Shown: positions 9,012 through 16,116 of the stretch, one piece after another | Numbering within the stretch: position 1 is the first letter of the stretch | Layout: each line of letters starts with the position of its first letter | Assembly (NCBI RefSeq): GCF_030816895.1 | Contig: NZ_JAUSYL010000001.1 | Span: 496,001-560,000 of the forward strand | Direction of reading: 5' to 3' | DNA length: 64,000 nt | From: Clavibacter sp. B3I6 | Lineage (GTDB): Bacteria > Actinomycetota > Actinomycetes > Actinomycetales > Microbacteriaceae | Notes under the pieces: generated by a model | The model's database searches: none | What the model was told of the DNA's origin: nothing | Seen by the model: only the letters and a program-made list of their open reading frames with translations | Program-made: the position numbers and the translations under genes

Positions 9012-9035
9012 GGTGGCGGTGGCGGTGGCGGTGGC
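9012..9035. repeat. Four perfect GGTGGC hexamers in the leader of the partner gene
   Basis: Four tandem hexamers lie between the precursor hairpin and the ATG at 8997, about 15 bases upstream of that start. They are non-coding in the operon as read here. Confidence 0.85.
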
Positions 9036-9063
9036 GGCCGGTGCGGATCCGGCGGACGCGGTC

Positions 9064-9093
9064 CCGGCCGGCGCGCGGGTGCGCGCCGGCCGG
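9064..9093 (-). terminator. Strong hairpin between precursor and biosynthetic genes (attenuator or RNA-stabilising)
   Basis: A perfect 13-bp GC stem (CCGGCCGGCGCGC and its complement) closes a 4-base loop 11 bases downstream of the precursor stop. No T-run follows on the minus strand, so it is not a full intrinsic terminator. Such hairpins often let a short precursor transcript accumulate above the downstream enzyme genes; that role is inferred. Confidence 0.7.
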
Positions 9094-9103
9094 CTTCCCT
9101 CTC

Positions 9104-9292
9104 CTAGTCCTGGAGAGCGAAGGGGTTGTGCACGAGGGCGTTCGTGCCCGGACCCTGCGGCGCGCTGAGCACGTCGTCGCCGGCGATCGCCTCGACGGCG
9201 AACGGGTTGTGGACGAGGGCGTTCGTGCCCGGTCCCTGCGGCGCGCTGAGCACGTCGTCGCCGGCGATCCTGGTGATGGAGACGTCGATCAT
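9104..9292 (-). CDS. Putative RiPP precursor peptide with duplicated core
   Basis: 62 residues. After MIDVSITR come two perfectly identical 24-residue units (residues 9-32 and 36-59), separated by VEA and followed by LQD. Each unit begins IAGDDVLS, has PQGPGTN in the middle and ends VHNPFA. Each has one Ser and one Thr but no Cys, so oxazoline-type rings are the only classical azoline option. The leader before the first unit is only eight residues, so the acidic GDDVLS stretch may act as an internal recognition site. The ATG at 9292 has GAGAGAGG 8 bases upstream; the ATG at 9300 is out of frame and meets a stop at once. It is the first gene of the operon, directly behind the palindromic operator. 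Confidence 0.82.
   Translation of the reverse strand: MIDVSITRIAGDDVLSAPQGPGTNALVHNPFAVEAIAGDDVLSAPQGPGTNALVHNPFALQD
9116..9187 (-). repeat. Second 24-residue (72-bp) unit of the precursor
   Basis: Encodes residues 36-59, identical in protein to the unit at 9197-9268 with an 81-bp period. The DNA copies differ at a few synonymous third positions, so the duplication is not brand new and the amino-acid sequence has been held constant. Confidence 0.9.
9197..9268 (-). repeat. First 24-residue (72-bp) unit of the precursor
   Basis: Encodes residues 9-32 of the precursor. It is followed by codons for VEA and then the second identical unit. Confidence 0.9.
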
Positions 9293-9312
9293 GTCGGCAT
9301 CCTCTCTCTTTA

Positions 9313-9335
9313 GTACTGAGAACCGTTCTCAGTAC
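9313..9335. promoter_or_regulatory. Zur-type palindromic operator upstream of the peptide operon
   Basis: A perfect inverted repeat with 10-base arms (GTACTGAGAA and TTCTCAGTAC) around CCG. Its inner 15 bases (9317-9331) form a 7-1-7 palindrome, TGAGAAC-C-GTTCTCA. This fits the TGAnAAt-N-aTTnTCA pattern of actinobacterial zinc-uptake repressor (Zur) boxes and does not resemble the DtxR/IdeR iron box. It ends 21 bases before the precursor ATG, where it would block RNA polymerase. It also lies 62 bases from the divergent gene at 9398. The regulator identity is inferred from the motif only. Confidence 0.7.
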
Positions 9336-9397
9336 GGGGAGAGGTTAGGGCCGTCGGCATCGGAGTCGGACGCGCCGTCCACAGGTAGCGTCGGGAC

Positions 9398-9799
9398 ATG
9401 GGGATGTTCCAGGTCGTGCGGGCACGGCCGAACGACGCGGACCGCCTGTGGGCGCTGCTCGAGGAGGATCACCGGGAGCGCGCGACCGCACCCGCGGGGG
9501 TGGCGGCCGATGCGGACGAGGTGCGCGGGTCCGACCCGGCCGACGACGCGGTCGCCGCGCGCGCGGGTGACCCGCCCGCGGACACGCTGCCGACCCTCGA
9601 GGCCCGACGACGACGCGTCGTGAGCCTCGTATCGGACCCCGCGCACCCCGTGCTCATCGCCTACTCGGGGATCCGCGCGGTCGGCTTCGCCCTGATGGAC
9701 CGCAACGGCGTCGACGGCCGGGCGTTCACGTCCGCGGGCTGGCGGGGCCTGGGCGTGGAGGAGGAGATCCGGGCGGCCGCGCCCCTGCTGCTGCGCTGA
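9398..9799 (+). CDS. Short GNAT-like protein, possibly degenerate
   Basis: 133 residues. The start (FQVVRARPNDADRLWALLEE) and the PAHPVLIAYSGIRAVGFALMDRNG strand pair look like the N-terminal half of a GNAT acyltransferase. GWRGLGVEEEIRAAAPLL at the end is reminiscent of the acetyl-CoA loop (RGxGVG...LL.AA) but lacks its second glycine, and the protein stops there, shorter than a normal GNAT domain. The ATG at 9398 has no strong ribosome site; TAGCGT 7 bases before it could be a -10 box for a leaderless transcript. It is divergent from the peptide operon. Function uncertain. Confidence 0.5.
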   Translation: MGMFQVVRARPNDADRLWALLEEDHRERATAPAGVAADADEVRGSDPADDAVAARAGDPPADTLPTLEARRRRVVSLVSDPAHPVLIAYSGIRAVGFALMDRNGVDGRAFTSAGWRGLGVEEEIRAAAPLLLR

Positions 9800-9838
9800 T
9801 CGGCCCCGCCCTCAGGAGCGACCGGACGATGCCGCGGG

Positions 9839-10867
9839 CTACGACACCGGCAGCAGGCAGGTCGGGCTCGGCACGACGATGACGGCCGGTCCCGCCGCGG
9901 GCAGGCCCGTCGCCGGGTCGAGCCGGAACGAGGTGACGGTGCCGGATCCCTGGTTCGCCACGTGCAGCCGGTCGTCGACGAGCACGTGGTGCCGGGGCGT
10001 CGTGCCGCCGCAGTCGAACGCGGCGACGGGGCCGAGCGAGCCGTCCGCCGCGACGCCGACCACGGCGATCCGGTCGGAGCCGCGGAGCCCCACGTAGGCG
10101 AGGCGCTCGTCGGCCGACACCTGCACCTCGGCCGCGGAGTCGCGCGCGTCGGGCTCGGCGGCGCAGGAGGTGGACGCGGCGATGCGCCAGGAACCGCCGG
10201 ACCCCTCGAGGGCGTGCAGCGTCCCGTCGAGCTCGCCCACCACCAGGACGCGACCGGAGGCGAGGAGGGCGAGGTGCCGCGGCCCGGTGCCGGCCGGGAA
10301 CGCGACGCTCGTGACCCGGTCGAGGCGGCCGTCGCGGAGCGCGTGCACGTGCACGGCGTCGGTGCCGAGGTCGGCGCTCAGCACGACGCCGCCGCCGACG
10401 TGCAGCGTGCTGTGCGCGTGCGGGCCGTCCTGCTGCGGGCGCGGGCCCGATCCCTCGGCGGTGAGCAGCTGCGTCGCCTCGCCGATGGTGCCGTCGTCGT
10501 GGAGCGGATGGACGGCGACGGTGCCGTCGCCGTAGTGCGAGGTGAGGAGGAGGTCGTCCACGATGTGGAGGTGGCAGGGTCCGGATCCGCCGCTCGGCTG
10601 CCCGCCCGCCCACTGCAGCGACCCACCGGGCCCGCGACGGAAGGCCTCGACGCGGGCGGACGCCTCGCCCACCGCGTAGACCATGTCGCCGCGGGCGAGG
10701 AGGAACGAGGGCGAGGGGGTCTCCACTGCGGTGCCGACGACCGCGAGGTCGCCCGTGATGGGGTCGACGGCGAGGCCCGTGATGCCGATGCCGGATCCCC
10801 CGCCATCGGCGGTGTACCCGCCCGCCCAGATCGAGACCTCGGGCACGGCGGCTTCCTCGGGCGTCAT
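9839..10867 (-). CDS. Lactonase-family beta-propeller protein (6-phosphogluconolactonase-like)
   Basis: 342 residues with the repeated strand pattern of the seven-bladed lactonase family: SIWAGGYTADGGG at the start, then GSGPCHLHIVDD, GPRPQQDGPHAHS, GTGPRHLALL and TTPRHHVLVDD. Members hydrolyse 6-phosphogluconolactone or related lactones in the cytosol, and many are only known as WD-like propellers. No secretion signal is visible. I chose the ATG at 10867, 56 bases downstream of the dehydrogenase stop; upstream in-frame GTGs exist. It could be cotranscribed with the dehydrogenase gene. Confidence 0.75.
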   Translation of the reverse strand: MTPEEAAVPEVSIWAGGYTADGGGSGIGITGLAVDPITGDLAVVGTAVETPSPSFLLARGDMVYAVGEASARVEAFRRGPGGSLQWAGGQPSGGSGPCHLHIVDDLLLTSHYGDGTVAVHPLHDDGTIGEATQLLTAEGSGPRPQQDGPHAHSTLHVGGGVVLSADLGTDAVHVHALRDGRLDRVTSVAFPAGTGPRHLALLASGRVLVVGELDGTLHALEGSGGSWRIAASTSCAAEPDARDSAAEVQVSADERLAYVGLRGSDRIAVVGVAADGSLGPVAAFDCGGTTPRHHVLVDDRLHVANQGSGTVTSFRLDPATGLPAAGPAVIVVPSPTCLLPVS

Positions 10868-10923
10868 CACGTCGCCCACCCTACGCGGCGCCCCCGACGG
10901 GCCGGGGACGGCCGCCGGGCGGG

Positions 10924-11943
10924 TCAGTAGCCGGAGGACGGCTCCACGATGCCGACGAAGTCGCCCGTGCGGATGAACGCCTCCGTGTTGAGCCGGATCC
11001 GCTCGGCCAGCAGCGGCCGCACCATGTCCGGCGTGTCGGCCGTGTGCGGCGTGACGAGGCAGCGGGGCTCGGAGAAGAGCGGGTGACCGTCCGGGAGCGG
11101 CTCGGGCGACGTGACGTCGAGGCCGGCGCCGTGGATCCCGCCGGTGCGGAGGGCCTCGAGCAGGGCGTCGGAGTCGACGAGCGCGCCGCGGGCGATGTTG
11201 ACGAGCACGGCCGTGTCCTTCATGGCCTCGAGCTGCGCGGCGCCGATGAGCCGGGCCGTGTCGTCGGTGCTGGCGGCGGCGAGCATCACGATGTCCGCGC
11301 CCGGCAGGACCTCGTCGAGCCGGTCGGCGGTGACGGTGCGGTCGGCGCCCTCGACCGGATCGCCGCTCCGCCGCACCACGGTGACGGTGCAGTCGAAGGG
11401 TGCGAGCAGGCGGATGTACTCCAGGGCGATGCCGCCCGCGCCGACCACGACGACCTCGGCGCCGTAGAGCGAGAGGCCGGCCGAGTCGCCCCATGACGTC
11501 GCGCGGGCGCGCTCGGGCAGCTGCCGCAGGGCCGCGAGGGTCAGCGCGAGGGCGTGCTCGGCGACGGGCTGGGAGTACGCGCCCTTCGCGCTGGTCCAGA
11601 CGAGGTCGGGACGGTCGCAGGCGCGGAGCGTGTCGGCGAACGCGTCCACCCCCGCGAACGGCAGCTGCACCCACTGCACCTGCGGGTTGGCGGCGAGCGT
11701 GTCGGTCAGCTCGTCGGCGCGGCGGATGGAGAGCCAGACGATGCCGCGCGTCTCCTCCGAGAGCTCGGCGACCTCGCCGCCGCCCGCGCGGACGGCCTCG
11801 AGGTACGCGTCCTCGGTGCGCGGCAGCATCGCCACGGGACCGGGGGTCGGGCGCGCGTCGCCGGTGAGGCGGTGCGGCGTGGCGCCGTCGACCGCGCGAT
11901 GGACGCGGCGCGGGGCGGGGGCGGATGCGGCAGTGTCGGTCAT
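10924..11943 (-). CDS. D-isomer-specific 2-hydroxyacid dehydrogenase
   Basis: 339-residue NAD(P)-dependent oxidoreductase interconverting a 2-hydroxyacid and a 2-oxoacid. The Rossmann loop is VVVVGAGGIALEYI (about residue 160). The catalytic trio is in place: Arg in LVNIARGALVD, Glu in LDVTSPEPLP and His in VTPHTADTP. The ATG at 11943 has GGAGG 11 bases upstream and overlaps the stop of the preceding small gene (ATGA), so it is coupled to the ABC transporter operon. The physiological substrate cannot be read from sequence. Confidence 0.85.
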   Translation of the reverse strand: MTDTAASAPAPRRVHRAVDGATPHRLTGDARPTPGPVAMLPRTEDAYLEAVRAGGGEVAELSEETRGIVWLSIRRADELTDTLAANPQVQWVQLPFAGVDAFADTLRACDRPDLVWTSAKGAYSQPVAEHALALTLAALRQLPERARATSWGDSAGLSLYGAEVVVVGAGGIALEYIRLLAPFDCTVTVVRRSGDPVEGADRTVTADRLDEVLPGADIVMLAAASTDDTARLIGAAQLEAMKDTAVLVNIARGALVDSDALLEALRTGGIHGAGLDVTSPEPLPDGHPLFSEPRCLVTPHTADTPDMVRPLLAERIRLNTEAFIRTGDFVGIVEPSSGY

Positions 11944-12425
11944 GTGCGGGGCCTCCGGGGGTGCGGTATGCGGACAGGGGGTTCGGGGAGCCGGACGGCG
12001 GGGACGCGGGCGGCGGTGGCGAGGACGGCCGCGCGGATCCACGCGGCGGCGGGCGACGGGTCCGCGGGCGACGGATCCGCGGGCGACGGCTCGGCGGGCG
12101 ACGGGGCCTCGGAGTCCGCAGGTGCGAGCGCCGCGAGCGGGATCCTCAGGTGCGGCTGCGCGCCGGGCCAGGGCCGGACGGTCTCCGCGGCGACGCCCTC
12201 GGGCGGCGGCGGGATCACGGCGTCGGAGGGGGCGAGGAGGAACGCGCCGTCGAGGACGCGCGCGACGAGGCGGTCGCCGATCCGCACGGCGGGGACGCCG
12301 AGGACGGTCTCCAGCCGGGCGTCGAGGCCGGTCAGCACCGTGTCGACGACCGCCGCCGCGCGGGCGGCGTCCCGGGCGGCGGTGCCGTCCGGGTCCGCCT
12401 CCGCGTCCCGCCCGGGCCCGGTCAC
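11940..12425 (-). CDS. Hypothetical protein with Pro-rich repeat, inside ABC transporter operon
   Basis: 161 residues, no family recognised. The N-terminal 90 residues look globular (VVDTVLTGLDARLETVLGVPAVRIGDRLVARVLDG). Then comes a repeated PSPAEPSPADPSPADPSP linker encoded by three 15-bp units (12055-12099), and a basic Pro-rich tail. The GTG start at 12425 overlaps the upstream ATPase stop (GTGA), and its stop overlaps the dehydrogenase start (ATGA). Frame continuity and double coupling support a real gene. Confidence 0.6.
   Translation of the reverse strand: MTGPGRDAEADPDGTAARDAARAAAVVDTVLTGLDARLETVLGVPAVRIGDRLVARVLDGAFLLAPSDAVIPPPPEGVAAETVRPWPGAQPHLRIPLAALAPADSEAPSPAEPSPADPSPADPSPAAAWIRAAVLATAARVPAVRLPEPPVRIPHPRRPRT
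12055..12099. repeat. Three imperfect 15-bp tandem units in the hypothetical gene
   Basis: Units starting GACGG and ending GCGGGC repeat three times in phase with codons and encode the PSPAD linker. Copy number is likely variable between strains. Confidence 0.7.
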
Positions 12426-13312
12426 GCGCCGTCCGCCCGGGCCGCGTCCGCCGAGGGCTCGCGCCCGCGATCGGCCGCCGAGCGCGACTCGGCCAGCCCC
12501 TGCACGTACGGGTGCGTGGGATCCGCCAGGACGTCGTCGATGTCGCCGTAGCCCACCAGCGTCCCGCGGTGCAGCACGGCCAGGCGGTCGGTGAGGCGCT
12601 CGACGACCGCGAGGTCGTGGCTGACGACGAGGGCGGAGAAGCCGCCGCGCGACTGCAGGTCGCGGAGGAGGTCGAGCACGGCGACGCGGCTCATCACGTC
12701 GACGCCGGAGGTGGGCTCGTCGGCGATGAGCAGGCGCGGCCCGAGCACGAGCGCGCGGGCGAGGGCGACGCGCTGGCGCTGGCCGCTGGAGAGCTCGTGC
12801 GGGTAGCGGTCCTGCGTGCCCGGCGGCAGGTCGAGCGCCGTGAGCAGCGTGACGACCCGGCGCGCGGCCACCTGGCTGTCGAAGCGGCGGTCACGGGAGA
12901 AGATCGGCTCGGCGATGGCCTCGCTCGCCGTGAGCTGCGGGTGGAGCGTGGTGCCGGCGTCCTGCGGCACGTAGCCGATGCCGTAGGTGGTGCGCGTGCG
13001 GGCGCGGCGGCCCATGCGCCGGAGCCCCTGGCCGAGCACCGACGCGTCGCCGCCCGTGATGCGCGGCACCGCGGCGCCCTCGTCAGACGGGACGAGGCCC
13101 GCGAGCACGCGCGCCAGGGACGACTTCCCGGATCCGCTCGCCCCTACGACCCCGAGCACCTGGCCCGGGAGGAGGCGGAGCGTGATGCCGTCGACGGCGG
13201 GCGGCGTCTCCGCGCCGCGTCTGGCGGGGTACGCGAGCCGGAGGTCGCGCGCATCGAGGACGGGCTCGGTCGGCTCGCCGCCCGGCGCGGCCTCTCGGGG
13301 GGTGTGCGTCAT
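12422..13312 (-). CDS. Additional oligopeptide/nickel-type ABC transporter ATP-binding protein
   Basis: 296-residue single ATPase of the DppF/OppF type: Walker A GASGSGKSS, signature LSSGQRQRVALARAL, Walker B LLIADEPTSGVDV, and H-loop VVSHDLAVV. The tail DPTHPYVQGLAES matches the C-terminal extension of peptide ABC ATPases. It starts at the ATG at 13312, 110 bases downstream of a gene that already encodes two fused ATPase domains, so this transporter has a third nucleotide-binding domain to spare. It may serve a different permease or replace one half under some condition. Confidence 0.85.
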   Translation of the reverse strand: MTHTPREAAPGGEPTEPVLDARDLRLAYPARRGAETPPAVDGITLRLLPGQVLGVVGASGSGKSSLARVLAGLVPSDEGAAVPRITGGDASVLGQGLRRMGRRARTRTTYGIGYVPQDAGTTLHPQLTASEAIAEPIFSRDRRFDSQVAARRVVTLLTALDLPPGTQDRYPHELSSGQRQRVALARALVLGPRLLIADEPTSGVDVMSRVAVLDLLRDLQSRGGFSALVVSHDLAVVERLTDRLAVLHRGTLVGYGDIDDVLADPTHPYVQGLAESRSAADRGREPSADAARADGA

Positions 13313-13336
13313 GCGCTGCTCCGTCCTCGGCGCGGT

Positions 13337-13365
13337 CGTCCGGCCGGCGGTGGGCCGGCCGGACG
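13337..13365 (-). terminator. Intergenic hairpin between two ATPase genes
   Basis: A perfect 12-bp stem (CGTCCGGCCGGC and complement) with a 5-base loop lies in the 110-base gap. No T-run follows on the minus strand, so partial termination or transcript stabilisation is more likely than full termination. Confidence 0.55.
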
Positions 13366-13422
13366 AGGGGTGCGGGTTCCGTCCATCATGCCCGGCGCGG
13401 GCCGGGCGCCGCTCGGAGCCGC

Positions 13423-15135
13423 CTAGCCGGCGGTCCGCTCGGCGGCGCGCAGCGCGTGCAGCCGGGCGCGGCGCTCGGCCTGCTCGACCGGGTCGGGCAC
13501 GGGCAGCGACGCGAGGAGGCGCTGCGTGTACGGGTGCTGCGGGTTCCCGAGCACCTCGGCGCCCGTGCCCTCCTCCACCAGCTCGCCGCGGTACAGCACC
13601 GCGATCCGGTCGGCGAGCAGGTCGACGACGGCGAGGTCGTGGCTGATGAACAGCCCCGCGAACCCCAGCTCGCGCTGCAGCTCGGCGAACAGCTCCAGCA
13701 CGCGCGCCTGCACGGAGACGTCGAGCGCGCTCGTGGGCTCGTCGGCGACGAGGAGCGACGGCTCGAGCGCGAGGCCGCGGGCGAGGCTCGCGCGCTGCCG
13801 CTGCCCGCCGGAGAGCTCGTGCGGGTACCGGTCGCCGAACGCCTTCGGCAGCTGGACCGCCTCCATCAGCTCGTCGACGCGGCCGCGCGCGGCCTGCGGG
13901 GACCTGGCGCGCCCGTGCACGATGAGCGGCTCGGCCACGCACTCCGCGATGGTGAGGCGCGGGTTGAAGCTCGTGGCCGGGTCCTGGAACACGAACCCGA
14001 TGTCCTGGCGGAGCTTCCGGAAGTCGCGCTCGCGGACCCCGAGCATCTCGGTGCCGAGGACCTGCAGGGATCCGCCCGTGACGTTCGTGAGCCCCGCGAT
14101 GGCGCGCCCGATGGTGGTCTTGCCGGAGCCCGACTCCCCCACGAGCCCGAGGACCTCGCCGGCCTCGATGTGGAGGTCGACGCCCTTCACCGCGCGGAAC
14201 GCGGGGCTCCCGAGACGGCCCGGGTACTCGATCTCGAGCCCGCGCGCGACGACGACGGGCGCGGCCTGCGTCGTCGACGCCTCCCTGGCCCGCGTGCGCA
14301 CGGCGGCGCGCTCCACGGTGGCGGCGACGCCCTCGCCGAGCTTCGGCACGGAGGCCAGCAGGTTCCGCGTGTACTCCTCCTTCGGCGCCGAGAACAGCGT
14401 CGCGACGTCCGCCTGCTCGACGAGCCGCGAGCGGTACATGACGGCGACGCGGTCGGCGAGGTCGGCGACGACGCCCATGTTGTGGGTGATGAGGATCACG
14501 GCGGCGCCGAACTCGTCGCGGCAGCGGCGCAGCAGGTCGAGGATCTCGGCCTGCACGGTCACGTCGAGCGCGGTGGTCGGCTCGTCGGCCACGATGAGCC
14601 CGGGGTCGAGCACGAGCGCCATCGCGATGACGACGCGCTGCTTCTGCCCGCCGGAGAACTGGTGCGGGTAGTGGTCCACCCGTGTCTCGGGGTCGGGGAT
14701 CCCCACGCGGCGGAGGATGTCGATCGCCTTCGCGCGCCCCTCCTTCTTGGAGATGCGGCCGTGGGCGCGGAGGCCCTCGATGATCTGCCAGCCGATGGTG
14801 TGCACGGGGTTCAGCGCCGTGGACGGCTCCTGGAACACCATCGCGACGTCACGGCCGCGCACCTGGCGGAGCTTGTCGGCCGAGAGGGACAGCACGTCGA
14901 CCGCGCCCTGGCCCGTCCGGTCGCTGAGGAGCACGGCGCCGTCGGTGACGGCCGTGTCCGGGAGGAGCCCCAGCACCGTGCGGGCGGTGACGGACTTGCC
15001 CGACCCCGACTCCCCCACGATGGCGAGGATCTCGCCGGGCGACACCGTGAGGGACACGCCGTCGACCGCGCGGACGTCGCCGCCGTCGGTCGCGAAGGTC
15101 ACCCCGAGGTCGCGGATCTCGACGACGTCGCTCAT
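13423..15135 (-). CDS. Fused double ATP-binding protein of peptide/nickel-type ABC transporter (DppD-DppF fusion)
   Basis: 570 residues with two complete ABC ATPase domains. Domain 1 (about 1-260) has GESGSGKSVT, FSGGQKQR, LIVADEPTTALD and ITHNMGVVADLAD. Domain 2 (about 290-550) has GESGSGKTTI, LSGGQRQR, LLVADEPTSALD and ISHDLAVVDLL. Both carry the peptide-transporter C-terminal motif (EYTRNLLASVP, HPYTQRLLASLP). The start is set by an ATGA overlap with the permease stop at 15132. It energises uptake of the ligand bound by the lipoprotein encoded upstream. Confidence 0.92.
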   Translation of the reverse strand: MSDVVEIRDLGVTFATDGGDVRAVDGVSLTVSPGEILAIVGESGSGKSVTARTVLGLLPDTAVTDGAVLLSDRTGQGAVDVLSLSADKLRQVRGRDVAMVFQEPSTALNPVHTIGWQIIEGLRAHGRISKKEGRAKAIDILRRVGIPDPETRVDHYPHQFSGGQKQRVVIAMALVLDPGLIVADEPTTALDVTVQAEILDLLRRCRDEFGAAVILITHNMGVVADLADRVAVMYRSRLVEQADVATLFSAPKEEYTRNLLASVPKLGEGVAATVERAAVRTRAREASTTQAAPVVVARGLEIEYPGRLGSPAFRAVKGVDLHIEAGEVLGLVGESGSGKTTIGRAIAGLTNVTGGSLQVLGTEMLGVRERDFRKLRQDIGFVFQDPATSFNPRLTIAECVAEPLIVHGRARSPQAARGRVDELMEAVQLPKAFGDRYPHELSGGQRQRASLARGLALEPSLLVADEPTSALDVSVQARVLELFAELQRELGFAGLFISHDLAVVDLLADRIAVLYRGELVEEGTGAEVLGNPQHPYTQRLLASLPVPDPVEQAERRARLHALRAAERTAG

Positions 15136-16115
15136 GCGGCCACCTTCTTCTTCTCGGCGCGCTTGCGGGCGCGCAGCTTGGGGTCGGAGATGTCGTTGAC
15201 GCTCTCGCCGACGAGCGTGAGCCCGAGGACGAGCAGGACGATCGCGACGCCGGGGAACACGCCCGTCCACCAGACGCCGCTCGCGGTGTCGGCGAGGGCG
15301 CGGTTGAGGTCGTAGCCCCACTCCGCGGCCGACGTCGGCGAGATGCCGAAGCCGAGGAAGCCGAGGCCCGCGAGCGTGAGGATGGCCTCCGACGCGTTGA
15401 GCGTGAGGATGAGCGGCAGCGTGCGGGTGGAGTTCCGCAGCACGTGCACGAACATGATGCGCGGCGTCGACGTGCCGATGACCTTGGCGCTCTCGACGAA
15501 CGCCTCCGCCTTCAGCCGCACGACCTCGGCGCGGATCACCCGGAAGTACTGCGGGATGTAGACCACCGTGATGCTCACCGCGGCCGACAGGATGCCGCCC
15601 CACAGGCTCGACTGCCCGCCGTTCAGGACGATGCTCACCACGATGGCGAGCAGGAGCGTCGGGAACGGGTAGATGGCGTCGGCGATGACCACGAGGATCC
15701 GGTCGAGCCAGCCGCCGAGGTAGCCGGAGACGACGCCGAGCAGCACGCCCGCGAACAGCGACAGGATCACGGCGATGACGACGACGGACAGCGCGGTCTG
15801 CGTGCCCCAGACGACGCGCGAGAACACGTCGTAGCCGCCGACCGTGGTGCCCCAGATGTGGGTGCCGTCGGGCGCGGACTGGCGCGGGAAGGACCCGGTG
15901 TCGTCGGCGCCCTGCGCGAACCCGAACGGGGCGATGAGCGGCGCGAAGGCCGCGAGCAGGATGAACAGCCCGGTGATGACGATGCCCGCGATGAGCATCC
16001 CGCGCTGGAGGCCGACGCTCTGCCGCACGTGGGAGACGAGCGGGAGGCGCTGCCAGAGCGTCCGGCGGGCGGGCCCGGTCGCCACGGCGACCGGCGTGGT
16101 GGTGGTGTCGCTCAT
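15132..16115 (-). CDS. DppC-type ABC transporter permease
   Basis: 327 residues with a cytosolic N-terminal segment, one early hydrophobic helix (GMLIAGIVITGLFILLAAFA), and the BPD_transp_1 core containing the ESAKVIGTSTPRIMFVHVLRN coupling loop. It ends in a Lys-rich tail (RKRAEKKKVAA). It pairs with the DppB-type permease encoded one base upstream. Family 5 peptide, nickel or glutathione transporters use this pair; the ligand is not predictable here. Confidence 0.9.
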   Translation of the reverse strand: MSDTTTTPVAVATGPARRTLWQRLPLVSHVRQSVGLQRGMLIAGIVITGLFILLAAFAPLIAPFGFAQGADDTGSFPRQSAPDGTHIWGTTVGGYDVFSRVVWGTQTALSVVVIAVILSLFAGVLLGVVSGYLGGWLDRILVVIADAIYPFPTLLLAIVVSIVLNGGQSSLWGGILSAAVSITVVYIPQYFRVIRAEVVRLKAEAFVESAKVIGTSTPRIMFVHVLRNSTRTLPLILTLNASEAILTLAGLGFLGFGISPTSAAEWGYDLNRALADTASGVWWTGVFPGVAIVLLVLGLTLVGESVNDISDPKLRARKRAEKKKVAA

Positions 16116-16116
16116 G

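Noticed and set aside
9313..9335. Iron (DtxR/IdeR) operator
   Set aside because: The arms lack the TTAGGTTAG pattern; the 7-1-7 TGAGAAC symmetry fits Zur better.
13337..13365. Full intrinsic terminator ending the ABC operon before the third ATPase
   Set aside because: The stem is strong but has no T-run on the transcribed strand, so I keep it as a partial terminator or stabiliser.
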